DNA of 38,690 nucleotides from a virus. A model generated the notes under the pieces. It was not told where the DNA came from, ran no database searches, and worked only from the letters and a program-made list of their open reading frames with translations. Shown piece by piece: positions 8,134 through 14,903 of the stretch. The position numbers and the translations under genes were made by a program. Numbering within the stretch: the stretch's first letter is position 1; every line of letters starts with the position of its first letter. The DNA lies in IMG/VR virus record IMGVR_UViG_3300037246_000615, positions 1 to 38,690 of that record. One strand, given 5' to 3'.

Positions 8134-9002
8134 TACATGCCTCCTTTTATGGTTTCTAGCATCGTGTCCACACGGCTAGCCGCTGTGTGGTTGGCTAGGT
8201 ACTCTACATACCCGGCCGTTCGGATCTTGTCTCTCTCTCGTGGCCTGTCCAGATAGTGCTTGGCCAGCTCCGCAGCCTCATCTAGGGTGCGGAACCATAC
8301 GAGGTGCTCATGGTTCTCAAACAGCTCCTCCAGGCCAGGGAAGTACGCGACTAGGCAGAAGCCCCTGGATGATAGGATGTTGTACAGCCGGTTGGACGTG
8401 TACCCCGCCGCAGGCAGGGAGACAGACAGGCTGATGGGTGTGTTCTGATACAGCCACTTGGCATCTGGTGATAGGCTCTCCCCGCTGATGGTCACGACGG
8501 ACAGGCCAGCGTCCTTCAGAGTGTTGACCAAAGGCACACGATTCCAGCCATACTCCCTGCGTCCTATTAGTTGCCGGGTCGCCTCCGGTGACTGCACCAC
8601 CTCGTAGGATGTGGAGTCTCCCATGCTTCCCAAGAACACCACGTCGCAGTCCAGATCCCGGCCCTCTTCCACAGGGGTATCATCACCACACTGCGGCAGG
8701 TAGATTGTTTTCACCCCGTAGAAGTCCTCGTATTCCTTTAGGAAGTACGTGTTGCACAGCCCGATGTAGCTGGCTGTGGTCGTGGTTTTCCTGGGTGGTT
8801 TGCAGTCCATCATCCACCAGAAGATCTTAGCCGATGTCTCCACAGTGGGAGGACGGTTGTTGTGCCAAATCAAGGCATCGTAGGCATCGTAGTCATGCTC
8901 CTCGTCCATGTGGAGTAGATCAACCCCTCTCGCCTCAGCACATACGTTGAGAGAGCTTTGGATGTTGCCTGCTCTACCGCGGACAGAGATAGCGTACTTC
9001 AC
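8133..9002 (-). CDS. glycosyltransferase, CgeB/GT1-like
   Basis: 289 residues. The C-terminal third is characteristic: SNRLYNILSSRGFCLVAYFP is followed by an LEELF...HLVWF stretch and a terminal helical region with R...A.YVEY. This matches the glycosyl-transfer family 1 (CgeB-like) domain, where the SNR...E loop binds the sugar nucleotide. The N-terminal half is a divergent Rossmann-like domain. The acceptor is unknown. Being joined to the polymerase gene (stop and start share one base at 8133), it may modify phage DNA bases or a protein during replication, but this is inference from position only. Confidence 0.75.
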   Translation of the reverse strand: MKYAISVRGRAGNIQSSLNVCAEARGVDLLHMDEEHDYDAYDALIWHNNRPPTVETSAKIFWWMMDCKPPRKTTTTASYIGLCNTYFLKEYEDFYGVKTIYLPQCGDDTPVEEGRDLDCDVVFLGSMGDSTSYEVVQSPEATRQLIGRREYGWNRVPLVNTLKDAGLSVVTISGESLSPDAKWLYQNTPISLSVSLPAAGYTSNRLYNILSSRGFCLVAYFPGLEELFENHEHLVWFRTLDEAAELAKHYLDRPRERDKIRTAGYVEYLANHTAASRVDTMLETIKGGM

Positions 9003-9296
9003 TTACGGGGCTCCGCCACCTCGGCGCCCGTGACGCCGGTCATAGTTCTCATCCTTCTTCTTGTTGATGTGCTTGATGTGCCATTTCATCAATGGTTTCA
9101 GTAGCGTACGCACCAGCTTCAGCTTCGTGATTGTCCAGGCCACCTTGACCTCGGAGGACCGCTTGACAGTGGCGCAGATGGTCCCGTCTACTGTGTGGCC
9201 ACAGTACGGGCAGCACCCATCGCTGTACATCCTGGCGTTGGTGCCCATGACGTGGTCGCACCCTAAACAGAAATGCTCAGTTCTCCACCTACTCAT
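9003..9296 (-). CDS. zinc-ribbon-like small protein, 97 aa
   Basis: CLGC and CPYC pairs in the first 35 residues suggest a zinc ribbon, followed by a basic helical region (MKWHIKHINKKKDENYDRRH) and a glycine-rich tail. ATG 9296 has an AAAGGA site at suitable spacing and overlaps the previous stop by 8 nt; the alternative ATG at 9305 lies directly on the ribosome site. A basic tail could contact nucleic acid. No named family recognised. Confidence 0.72.
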   Translation of the reverse strand: MSRWRTEHFCLGCDHVMGTNARMYSDGCCPYCGHTVDGTICATVKRSSEVKVAWTITKLKLVRTLLKPLMKWHIKHINKKKDENYDRRHGRRGGGAP

Positions 9297-9507
9297 GCTT
9301 ATCATCCTTTCCGAATCGGACCCTCGTACTCCAGGCCCGCTCATGGTAGTAGTAGATCAGCACCCCCAGCACCAAGTCGATGAGCGCCAAGGCGCTGCCG
9401 AACACCCACGAACCAGTCAGAACGAAGCCGACCACGAAGTGGACGATCAGCATGATGCTCTTGTAGCTCAGCGTCTTGCAGATCGCTCTCCTAGGAAGGC
9501 TCGGCAT
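9289..9507 (-). CDS. DUF2061-like membrane protein, 72 aa
   Basis: The pattern KTLSYKS, a hydrophobic hairpin with LTGSW between the segments, then IYYYHERAW near the C-terminus matches the DUF2061 family of small two-helix membrane proteins. Function of the family is unknown. ATG 9507 overlaps the upstream gene by 17 nt. Confidence 0.65.
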   Translation of the reverse strand: MPSLPRRAICKTLSYKSIMLIVHFVVGFVLTGSWVFGSALALIDLVLGVLIYYYHERAWSTRVRFGKDDKHE

Positions 9508-9703
9508 TGATACACTCCATGTAGAACTCGTACTCGCAGGCTCTGTAGTCCTCGACATCCCAGCACACCTCATGCGAGAAGCCACCACAGTCCTGCCATG
9601 CCTTGCGCTGGGCCTGCTCGTTAGCGCAAGAGAAAGCAAAGACAATAGGCAAGACCATGAAGAGGAAGGCGTACAGTCCAAGACCTAGGTTCTCCTTCAT
9701 CAT
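9491..9703 (-). CDS. small exported or membrane-anchored Cys-rich protein, 70 aa
   Basis: A hydrophobic N-terminal segment (LGLYAFLFMVLPIVFAFSC) is followed by a polar domain with five more cysteines. The sequence around the first cysteine weakly recalls a lipobox but is not canonical. ATG 9703 overlaps the previous TGA as ATGA. Disulphides outside the cytoplasm are plausible. Function unknown. Confidence 0.65.
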   Translation of the reverse strand: MMKENLGLGLYAFLFMVLPIVFAFSCANEQAQRKAWQDCGGFSHEVCWDVEDYRACEYEFYMECINAEPS

Positions 9704-9858
9704 AGCCCCAGTGCGAGCGTGATGGCGTCTGCGCCCATGCTCAGCTTGGTGTCCCAACAGTACTCACAGTGGGGGCCTGCGCCATCCATAGAGATGATGA
9801 AGTCCTTCTCTTTCTCTACCTCGATTGTAATATCACACATCACGCAGTCTTTACTCAT
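9700..9858 (-). CDS. small CxxC-x(n)-CxxC protein, 52 aa
   Basis: CVMC (residues 5-8) and CEYC (near 31-34) form a likely zinc site in a 52-residue protein. Junctions are exact on both sides: TGATG with the upstream gene and ATGA with the downstream one. Function unknown. Confidence 0.68.
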   Translation of the reverse strand: MSKDCVMCDITIEVEKEKDFIISMDGAGPHCEYCWDTKLSMGADAITLALGL

Positions 9859-10328
9859 CATATGCTCCGGTCCAGAAGGACATCCTTCTTGGCCACGATG
9901 AAGCTGCCAACGCCGAAGCCGTACTGCTCATCATACCTAGCCAGCACGTACCCTTCAGTGTCCTGGGTGATGACGATGTGGTAGTACGCTGCTGTCGTAC
10001 CGCAGATCGCATTGTCAGCCAAGTGCTTGCCGAGGAGAGCATCCTCCTCGTTCATCTTGGCCCCACCTCTCTCGTAGATCTCAAGCTCGGTCACCAACTG
10101 CTGCCATGTGTTGAGCAGCTTGATGGAGGGCTGGCCGAGGTCAGGTGAGAAGCAGATCTCAGCCCTCTCTACCATGACTCCTGTGTCCTTGACGTAGGGC
10201 TCGTACTCCTGTCCCTTGGACAGGGTGGCACCCAGTGCGAGGATCCCCGCAATGACAGCGATCAAGACCATCCAGTTAGTTGCGGGTACTCTTCGTTTCC
10301 TGTGCTCGTTGACTCGGCTTCCGTTCAT
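9858..10328 (-). CDS. hypothetical membrane-anchored protein, 156 aa
   Basis: A basic N-terminus (NEHRKRRVPATN) is followed by one hydrophobic segment (about residues 19-37) and a soluble domain that would face the periplasm in a Gram-negative host. The start has an AAGGAGAAACAAG site. Two cysteines may form a disulphide. No family recognised. Its end shares one base with the next start. Confidence 0.75.
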   Translation of the reverse strand: MNGSRVNEHRKRRVPATNWMVLIAVIAGILALGATLSKGQEYEPYVKDTGVMVERAEICFSPDLGQPSIKLLNTWQQLVTELEIYERGGAKMNEEDALLGKHLADNAICGTTAAYYHIVITQDTEGYVLARYDEQYGFGVGSFIVAKKDVLLDRSI

Positions 10329-10455
10329 CTTGTTTCTCCTTGTACCGCACACAGCTCATGCACGGTTTGTGGTTACAGCCGTCGCTTGTCGGGGCACCGG
10401 GACACTCGTTGTTCCCAGGCCAGAAATGCCTGGCGCACCGGCAGCAGATAGTCAT
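10276..10455 (-). CDS. cysteine-rich small protein, 59 aa
   Basis: Seven cysteines in the first 36 residues (CCRC, then CPG, CNHKPCMSC) suggest zinc binding, followed by a basic, unstructured tail. ATG 10455 shares one base with the stop of the upstream gene. The 3' end overlaps the next gene by 53 nt, more than is usual here, so the true gene could be shorter in effect or a relic. Function unknown. Confidence 0.55.
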   Translation of the reverse strand: MTICCRCARHFWPGNNECPGAPTSDGCNHKPCMSCVRYKEKQDERKPSQRAQETKSTRN

Positions 10456-10757
10456 CACTTACACCAGCAGTGGCGGTACTTGGGCCGGTGTGGGCACCCT
10501 GGGCCTCTGGAACCCTTGGGGTTGCCGCGCACATCCCGTGCTGGCCGAGGGTTTGGTAACGTCTTGAGCGGGCGGGCCTTCTCCAGCTCAGCCACCCGCA
10601 GCAGCAGCTTGTTGATCTGCCCCTGCCACCGCCAGCAGTTCTCACAGAAGGGACCTCCCCCCTCAGCGTCATACTGGAACTCCTCATCCATGGACGTGTC
10701 GATCTCAACAGGGTGGGCGCATACCAAACAAGGCAGCATCCTGAGGTAGCTATTCAT
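10455..10757 (-). CDS. small zinc-finger-like protein, 100 aa
   Basis: CLVC and CENC (about 30 residues apart) form a likely zinc site, followed by a short coiled-coil stretch (INKLLLRVAELEKA) and a basic tail ending in a second Cys/His cluster (CPHRPKYRHCWCK). ATG 10757 follows the previous stop after four bases; an alternative in-frame ATG at 10775 would overlap that gene. Function unknown. Confidence 0.65.
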   Translation of the reverse strand: MNSYLRMLPCLVCAHPVEIDTSMDEEFQYDAEGGGPFCENCWRWQGQINKLLLRVAELEKARPLKTLPNPRPARDVRGNPKGSRGPGCPHRPKYRHCWCK

Positions 10758-10761
10758 TTGA

Positions 10762-10914
10762 TTAGGTACCCCCATCGTGGCGTTGCTTGCGCTGGTACTC
10801 GCCGCACGTATCACAGTACCTTTCCTGTACGAGCGCCTTCTCACCTGGGATACCCACGATACCCACCACAGTAACCTTGCTCCACTTGCCCCACTTGTGT
10901 CTCCAGAAACACAT
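10762..10914 (-). CDS. small HKW...CxxCG protein, 50 aa
   Basis: The protein begins MCFWRHKWGKWSKVTVV and carries CDTCG near the C-terminus. A HKW.KW start with a terminal CxxCG and basic tail is a layout I associate with small phage proteins of unknown role. AAGGGG, overlapping the RtcB stop, lies five bases before the ATG. Confidence 0.65.
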   Translation of the reverse strand: MCFWRHKWGKWSKVTVVGIVGIPGEKALVQERYCDTCGEYQRKQRHDGGT

Positions 10915-10916
10915 AT

Positions 10917-12146
10917 CTACCCCTTGATGTTGATGTGCTGTTTTAGTGTGTGCTTGACCTTGACGAGGTCCGACTGTGCTGCCATCACCGCATCAATGTC
11001 CTTGTACGCACCGCATGTCTCATCAATCACACCCTCGTCCTTCCGGCACGTCACGCCTTCGGTTGCCTTGATGTGGTCTTCGACTGTGAAGGTGCGCTTG
11101 GCTTCGGAACGAGACATGACACGCCCAGCGCCATGAGAACAGGAATTGAAAGACAGAGGGTTACCCAAGCCTTCAACGATATAAGAGCGATCGCCCATAC
11201 TGCCAGGAATGATGCCCAGATCGCCAACCCGAGCACGCACGGCCCCCTTACGCGTGACAAAAACGTTCGACCCATAGTGGTTCTCCTTCTGCACGTAGTT
11301 GTGGTGGCAGTTCACCACCACATCATCAGGGAAGATCGGGTGCCCTATTGTCCGACCCATCGCATTGAGGGTCAGGTTCAGCATGATGTCCCTGTTGACC
11401 TTGGCGTAGTTCTGTGCCCAGCCTACAGCCTGGACGTACTCGTCGTGGTACTGCGTGCCTTCGGGCAGGTACGCCAAGTCCTTGTTGGGTAGCTTGACGT
11501 GCCATGTCTCGCACTCGGCCTGTGCGAGGCGGATGAAGTGGGAGCCGATGCGGTTCCCGATGCCCCGTGACCCCGAGTGCAGCATGACCCACACCTCATC
11601 GTTCTCATCAGAGCACACCTCGATGAAGTGGTTGCCTCCACCCAGCGTACCGAGCTGGTACATGGGAGCGCCCCACTTGCGGATGGACTGGTGCTTAGGG
11701 TTCATGCTGATCTCATCGAACTCCTTCGACATCAGGCCCCACTCAGTGCCAGTGAGCCGGGGGATGGTGTCTTGCCACCGCCCCTTGTCCTTGAGCCCAC
11801 CGTTGTCGGTGCGCCCGTGTGGCACGGTCGCCACGATGGCGTCGTAGATCTCCTGCCGGAACTCATACACCTCGGACAGACTCACGTCGGTCAGACGTGC
11901 GGCAACCATGCCGCACCCAATGTCCACGCCCACCGCAGCGGGGATGATTGCACCCTTGGTAGCGATGACGCTGCCCACCGTGGAGCCCATGCCCCAGTGT
12001 GCATCTGGCATCACAGCCAGATGCTTGTGAATGAAGGGGAGCTGTGCTGTCTCACGTAGCTGCTGCTCTGCCTTGATGTCTAGCTCCACGCCGTCCACCC
12101 ATGCCTTCACCGGAACCGCCTGTTTGTTACCTGTCAGTACTCGCAT
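10917..12146 (-). CDS. rtcB: RtcB-type RNA ligase
   Basis: 409 residues with the RtcB metal and active-site residues: GVDIGCGM (D75, C78), GGGNHF (H173), HSGSRG (H190), NCHHN (H281 region), and SHGAGR with H338 as the guanylate-accepting histidine. RtcB joins 2',3'-cyclic phosphate or 3'-phosphate RNA ends to 5'-OH ends using GTP and Mn2+. In a phage it would most plausibly reseal tRNAs cut by host anticodon nucleases, or other cleaved RNAs. ATG 12146 gives the normal N-terminus; it lies within the 3' end of the primase gene with an AAGGAG site. A second RNA ligase of another family lies at 16586-17620. Confidence 0.95.
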   Translation of the reverse strand: MRVLTGNKQAVPVKAWVDGVELDIKAEQQLRETAQLPFIHKHLAVMPDAHWGMGSTVGSVIATKGAIIPAAVGVDIGCGMVAARLTDVSLSEVYEFRQEIYDAIVATVPHGRTDNGGLKDKGRWQDTIPRLTGTEWGLMSKEFDEISMNPKHQSIRKWGAPMYQLGTLGGGNHFIEVCSDENDEVWVMLHSGSRGIGNRIGSHFIRLAQAECETWHVKLPNKDLAYLPEGTQYHDEYVQAVGWAQNYAKVNRDIMLNLTLNAMGRTIGHPIFPDDVVVNCHHNYVQKENHYGSNVFVTRKGAVRARVGDLGIIPGSMGDRSYIVEGLGNPLSFNSCSHGAGRVMSRSEAKRTFTVEDHIKATEGVTCRKDEGVIDETCGAYKDIDAVMAAQSDLVKVKHTLKQHINIKG

Positions 12147-12987
12147 TGAGTAGCTCCTTGATCTCTTCCTTCGTGTGGTCATCGGGTTGCCCCTTGATGT
12201 AGATGCTGCGTGCGCTGATGCCAACCTTCTTCAGCATACGCTCTGCCTTCTGCGAGTTCGCTCCCTCATCCCAGAGGAAGGTGACTCGCTTGACCCTTGA
12301 GTGGACAAGCATGTCCACTTGCCGAGGGCTGAGGTACGATCCAAAGTTAGTGGTCACTCCGAGGTCACGTAACCACATGGAAACAAACGTATTCTCCACG
12401 AAGGTGATCTCTTCCCACAACTTGCACTCTTCCCAGCCCAGTATGAAGTTCGTGATCGCCACGCCCGATGCGTACTTGTAGCGCAGCGCGTCGGGGTCTA
12501 TGTCGGAGAACCACTCCGAGTGTGTGGCGTGTGTGTTCACACGCCGTGAGTTGTATTGCACCAGCTTCCCATCCTCATAGATGGGCACGATGATGTGCGT
12601 CTTGTTGGTATGCATGTCCCACTTCTGAATCATGTCCCACGTCACACCCCGCTCTGCCAACGCCGAGACAGCCACATCGTTCGGGCCGATCTTCGCTGCC
12701 CGAGGGGGCAGCGTCACCTCAACCGCCTTCCGTTCCTTCTTCTCCATCCCAGGTACGTACCCTGCCAGCTCAGGTGGGTACCCAACGATGTTGACCGTCT
12801 GCTCTAGGTTGAGCGTCGTGTGACACCCAGCCCTGTGGCAGTACCCGAGCACCTTCTTGATGTTGAAGTAGAAAGCCTCATGCCCACACGTAGGGCACGG
12901 GAACTTCAGCTCGTTGCCTTGGCGGTGCTCCACCTCGAATGCTCCGAGCATCCACTGGAGGATGTCAGCCTTAGTGTATTGGCTCAT
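12127..12987 (-). CDS. DnaG-like DNA primase
   Basis: 286 residues. An N-terminal zinc-binding domain carries C31, C34, C50 and C55 (CPTCG and CHRAGC), the primase site for template recognition. A linker and core follow, then a Toprim-like domain: E in ITFVENTF, the D in LWDEGAN and the terminal DDHTKEE correspond to the three acidic Toprim motifs, though the usual DxD is D-E-G. The protein is short compared with bacterial DnaG (about 580) and lacks its helicase-binding domain, as is common in phages. It acts with the DnaB-like helicase encoded at 14904-16307. The start overlaps the preceding tiny gene by 17 nt. Confidence 0.88.
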   Translation of the reverse strand: MSQYTKADILQWMLGAFEVEHRQGNELKFPCPTCGHEAFYFNIKKVLGYCHRAGCHTTLNLEQTVNIVGYPPELAGYVPGMEKKERKAVEVTLPPRAAKIGPNDVAVSALAERGVTWDMIQKWDMHTNKTHIIVPIYEDGKLVQYNSRRVNTHATHSEWFSDIDPDALRYKYASGVAITNFILGWEECKLWEEITFVENTFVSMWLRDLGVTTNFGSYLSPRQVDMLVHSRVKRVTFLWDEGANSQKAERMLKKVGISARSIYIKGQPDDHTKEEIKELLNASTDR

Positions 12988-13105
12988 AGTACTTGCTCCC
13001 GCACTCCAAGCAGTCCCAGGTGTGTCTGATGCGTACTCCGGACATGGTGACCACGGCCCTCAGCCGGTGCACCCGGTGTCGCTTCTTCCATTTCCTGAAG
13101 GTCAA
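12971..13105 (-). CDS. FRKWK-type small zinc protein with TTG start, 44 aa
   Basis: Read from a TTG at 13105, which overlaps the upstream stop as TTGA, the frame gives 44 residues starting MTFRKWKKRHRVHRL and ending with CLECGSKYYE plus PIH. Another gene 190 nt upstream (13298-13429) encodes 43 residues of the same pattern: FRKWK, basic stretch, CxxCG, YE. The shared length and motifs strongly support the non-ATG start. A likely zinc site with a very basic body suggests nucleic-acid binding. Its end overlaps the primase start by 17 nt. Confidence 0.6.
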   Translation of the reverse strand: MTFRKWKKRHRVHRLRAVVTMSGVRIRHTWDCLECGSKYYEPIH

Positions 13106-13305
13106 AACCGTGTGTCCTCATCGTTGGTCTTGGTGCGTGTCTCCTCCAGCTTGGCGATCAGACGGTCAGCCTGCTCGACTGCGTACCTGATGTCGAACTC
13201 GGTTGCCATACCCTTGCTGTCACAACCTGCGACCGCGAACGCCAGCGCCGCCTCGAATCTCTGCTGCGCGTACAGGAAGTACTCTCTCTCTTGGAAGTCA
13301 CTCAT
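13102..13305 (-). CDS. hypothetical helical protein, 67 aa
   Basis: Predicted mostly alpha-helical (ADRLIAKLEETRTKTNDEDT at the C-terminus). ATG 13305 overlaps the upstream stop by 8 nt and the end overlaps the following TTG start. No family recognised. Confidence 0.65.
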   Translation of the reverse strand: MSDFQEREYFLYAQQRFEAALAFAVAGCDSKGMATEFDIRYAVEQADRLIAKLEETRTKTNDEDTRF

Positions 13306-13429
13306 ACCAATGGACCCCGCAGTTGTTGCACTTGTATTGACTATCCGGCTTCCCCCCGCGCCCGTAGCGCCGCTTCCCGACAAGGCGCTTGGTCTTCTTG
13401 TGGATTGCTTTCCACTTCCTAAAGCTCAT
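13298..13429 (-). CDS. FRKWK-type small zinc protein, 43 aa
   Basis: Begins MSFRKWKAIHKKTKRL and ends CNNCGVHWYE. The body is very basic and a CxxCG pair sits near the C-terminus. It is a paralogue of the TTG-started gene at 12971-13105. GGGAGG lies before the ATG, which overlaps the FmdB-like stop as ATGA. Likely small nucleic-acid-binding protein; function unknown. Confidence 0.7.
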   Translation of the reverse strand: MSFRKWKAIHKKTKRLVGKRRYGRGGKPDSQYKCNNCGVHWYE

Positions 13430-13632
13430 ACCACACCTCCCTTGCCTGTCCACCCGCTGCCCTTTAGGACAAACGTGCAGCCAGCGATCAGCCTCTTGCA
13501 GGGCTCGCCGCACTCATGCATCCCATCAGCAGCACACTCCTCAACCGTACACTCAGTCAGCACATCATCCTTGATGCCCTGGACCGCCTCGAATTCGTGA
13601 CCGTCATCACACTTGTACACATACGTCGGCAT
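13426..13632 (-). CDS. FmdB-like zinc-ribbon protein, 68 aa
   Basis: The start MPTYVYKCDDGHEFEAVQ matches the FmdB/CxxC regulatory zinc-ribbon family (MPxYxYxCxxCGHxFE), with the second cysteine of the first pair missing and a Cys cluster CTVEECAADGMHECGEPC following. The end (FVLKGSGWTGKGG) also fits that family. Members are small and of uncertain, possibly regulatory, role. Junctions: shares one base with the upstream stop, ATGA with the downstream start. Confidence 0.72.
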   Translation of the reverse strand: MPTYVYKCDDGHEFEAVQGIKDDVLTECTVEECAADGMHECGEPCKRLIAGCTFVLKGSGWTGKGGVV

Positions 13633-13997
13633 CAGCGTGGTACCTGCCCAGGTATGTAGTTCAGACGACGCTTCCTCTCTGCCTCCCTAGGATCAGACTC
13701 TTGGAGTGCCCTCACCTCGGCCTGCTTGTGTGCCTCCACCAGACAGTTGGGGGGAGCGGCCGGGTCGCCACCAGGGAACTCGTACACCATCGCCTTCTCA
13801 TCCTCATCTAGCTGAGCCTCCCACCCATCGTATGCACAGATGGGGCGGTTGCCTCCTGCGTTGTGCTTGCGTGCGAACACACGCCACGCCAGATCCAGGC
13901 TGGCTCGCTCCTCAAACCACGGCTCCATCTTCCACACCAGCCACCACTTGAGCTGGGTGAAGGGCTCAATAAATACTCTGCCCCATGCTCCTCTCAT
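13632..13997 (-). CDS. hypothetical protein, 121 aa
   Basis: A tryptophan-rich N-terminus (about residues 1-30, FTQLKWWLVWKMEPWF), a charged middle, and a C-terminal helix with many E and R residues. ATG 13997 is chosen over 14009 because it overlaps the previous small gene as ATGA and has GGGAGG at normal spacing. No domain recognised. Confidence 0.7.
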   Translation of the reverse strand: MRGAWGRVFIEPFTQLKWWLVWKMEPWFEERASLDLAWRVFARKHNAGGNRPICAYDGWEAQLDEDEKAMVYEFPGGDPAAPPNCLVEAHKQAEVRALQESDPREAERKRRLNYIPGQVPR

Positions 13998-14086
13998 CTT
14001 GCCTCCCATCGCTTCATATTCTCATGTTCTAGGTACCTGATGGCGACCGCCATCAGAACCAGCAGAATCGCTACGATCCATCCCAT
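13994..14086 (-). CDS. 30-aa single-helix membrane peptide
   Basis: MGWIVAILLVLMAVAIRYLE forms one membrane helix followed by a short charged tail. GGGAGAAG precedes the ATG. The start shares one base with the upstream stop (TAATG) and the stop overlaps the next start (ATGA). Tiny, but both junctions and the ribosome site are convincing. Confidence 0.6.
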   Translation of the reverse strand: MGWIVAILLVLMAVAIRYLEHENMKRWEAR

Positions 14087-14250
14087 TACTTCTCCCTTTC
14101 TCGTCGGTCACATTCCTTATGGTATGCGTAGACTTCCTTGAACGACTTGCCGAACTTGTACTTCTGAACGAGGTACCCTGCTGCCTTCACACCCCAGAGC
14201 GGGCCGTATATGAACAGCAAGATCGCCACAATAATCAATAAGGTAGTCAT
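14086..14250 (-). CDS. small membrane protein, 54 aa
   Basis: An N-terminal hydrophobic helix (MTTLLIIVAILLFIYGPLWG) is followed by a basic, charged C-terminal half. ATG 14250 has AGGAGAAG at the right distance; the longer in-frame start at 14307 runs into the upstream gene. Function unknown. Confidence 0.68.
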   Translation of the reverse strand: MTTLLIIVAILLFIYGPLWGVKAAGYLVQKYKFGKSFKEVYAYHKECDRREREK

Positions 14251-14258
14251 GTCTTCTC

Positions 14259-14525
14259 CTATGGTAGCTGTTGGAGCCGGTGAGCAAACCAGATCGAGTC
14301 GGGGCATGTGGACTCACACTTCCAGCATGTCCGCTCGTTCACTGCATACTCCTGCACTCCATCTGAGTGTTTGTGCCAGAGGTGGTCGAGTTCGATCCGC
14401 CACTGGCCAACGTATATAGAGTCCTGCGTTGTGGAGATGAGCGTGTACACCCCATTGTCTGAGCCCCCTGGCATGGGTGGGTGTACCTGATATGTGCGCC
14501 GAGGTGCCTTGATACCTTTCAACAT
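14259..14525 (-). CDS. CxxC-P-W family small protein, 88 aa (member A)
   Basis: The C-terminal segment CWKCESTCPDSIWFAHRLQQ belongs to a repeated pattern in this window: CxxC, 3-6 residues, P, then a hydrophobic helix with W or H near the protein end. The N-terminal part is beta-rich, with W/H/D residues (GQWRIELDHLWHKHSDG). It is the first complete gene downstream of promoter P2 after a roughly 350-nt leader, with AGGAGG before ATG 14525. Function unknown. Confidence 0.75.
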   Translation of the reverse strand: MLKGIKAPRRTYQVHPPMPGGSDNGVYTLISTTQDSIYVGQWRIELDHLWHKHSDGVQEYAVNERTCWKCESTCPDSIWFAHRLQQLP

Positions 14526-14544
14526 GACGCCTCCTGAATATGAA

Positions 14545-14583
14545 AGCCCCTCGCCCCTGATTCAACAGGCGTGACGAGGGGCT
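14545..14583 (-). promoter_or_regulatory. stem-loop in the 5' leader of gene 14259-14525
   Basis: A perfect 9-bp stem AGCCCCTCG/CGAGGGGCT (14545-14553 with 14575-14583) encloses a 21-nt loop that has an inner CCTG/CAGG stem (14556-14559 with 1466-69 counted as 14566-14569). It sits about 10 nt before the AGGAGG of the next gene. Only a weak T-rich stretch follows on the minus strand, so it could be an attenuator or an mRNA-stabilising or translation-control element rather than a plain terminator. Confidence 0.55.
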
Positions 14584-14597
14584 GGTGTCCTGATCTC

Positions 14598-14611
14598 ACA
14601 GTACATACTGT
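14598..14611. promoter_or_regulatory. inverted repeat, possible operator
   Basis: ACAGTA and TACTGT arms separated by two bases. The loop is too short for an RNA hairpin, so a protein-binding dyad is the more likely reading. No matching site was seen near the other promoters. Confidence 0.35.
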
Positions 14612-14757
14612 AAAAAGAGAACCGAAAACACAAGACTGAGAGTACCTTTGGTACGAGTAGCTTTTCAGGATTGTTGTCTTCATTTATTACTTCTTCTAGT
14701 AGTGTTTGGTCTGCATAATGGTTTTATATCTTCGAGTTTACGGCTTTGCAGAGTTGA

Positions 14758-14811
14758 TTAATCTCTAGGCAAGCTGGTGCCTCTAGCACGTCTAACCTTT
14801 GCTACGTTCAT
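14758..14811 (-). CDS. possible 17-aa leader peptide
   Basis: ATG 14811 has GGGAGG five bases upstream and opens a 17-codon frame MNVAKVRRARGTSLPRD ending in TAA. It is the first ribosome site downstream of promoter P2. It could be a leader peptide controlling the downstream genes or a very basic micropeptide. Length alone makes it uncertain. Confidence 0.4.
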   Translation of the reverse strand: MNVAKVRRARGTSLPRD

Positions 14812-14873
14812 TTGAGCCTCCCTCTATGAGGTGTATGTCAGGGTGTTGGAAATCATTCCATTCTCCCTGCTCT

Positions 14874-14902
14874 ATTATATGTTTTCTTTTCAGGAATTGC
14901 AA
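14874..14902 (-). promoter_or_regulatory. strong sigma70-like promoter P2 (class I)
   Basis: TTGCAA (14897-14902), 17 bp, TATAAT (14874-14879) on the minus strand, placed just after the stop codon of the DnaB-like helicase gene. It would drive the leader region and the block that includes primase, RtcB and polymerase. It shares 29 of 34 positions with the copies at 4835-4863 and 20234-20262. Confidence 0.85.
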
Positions 14903-14903
14903 G

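Larger units (their letters stand above)
14526..14903 (-). other. gene-poor leader region between promoter P2 and gene 14259-14525
   Basis: About 375 nt without a clear full-size gene, unusual here. From right to left it holds promoter P2 (14874-14902), a possible 17-codon leader peptide with its own ribosome site (14758-14811), a short AT-rich stretch, a GTACC-AAA-GGTAC inverted repeat (about 14642-14654), a 6+6 bp inverted repeat (14598-14611), and a strong hairpin just before the next ribosome site (14545-14583). A 54-codon frame from ATG 14683 also ends in an ATGTTGA overlap with the next start, but has only a weak ribosome site. No tRNA cloverleaf was seen. The layout suggests a regulated or structured 5' leader, or a small RNA. 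Confidence 0.6.

Noticed and set aside
14519-14683. A 54-codon minus-strand frame ending in an ATGTTGA overlap with gene 14259-14525
   Set aside because: The junction is attractive, but the ribosome site is weak and it would be translated through the strong hairpin at 14545-14583; kept only as part of the leader description.
14526-14903. A tRNA or tmRNA in the gene-poor leader
   Set aside because: I looked for an acceptor stem, T-loop GTTC pattern and CCA end on both strands and found no consistent cloverleaf.
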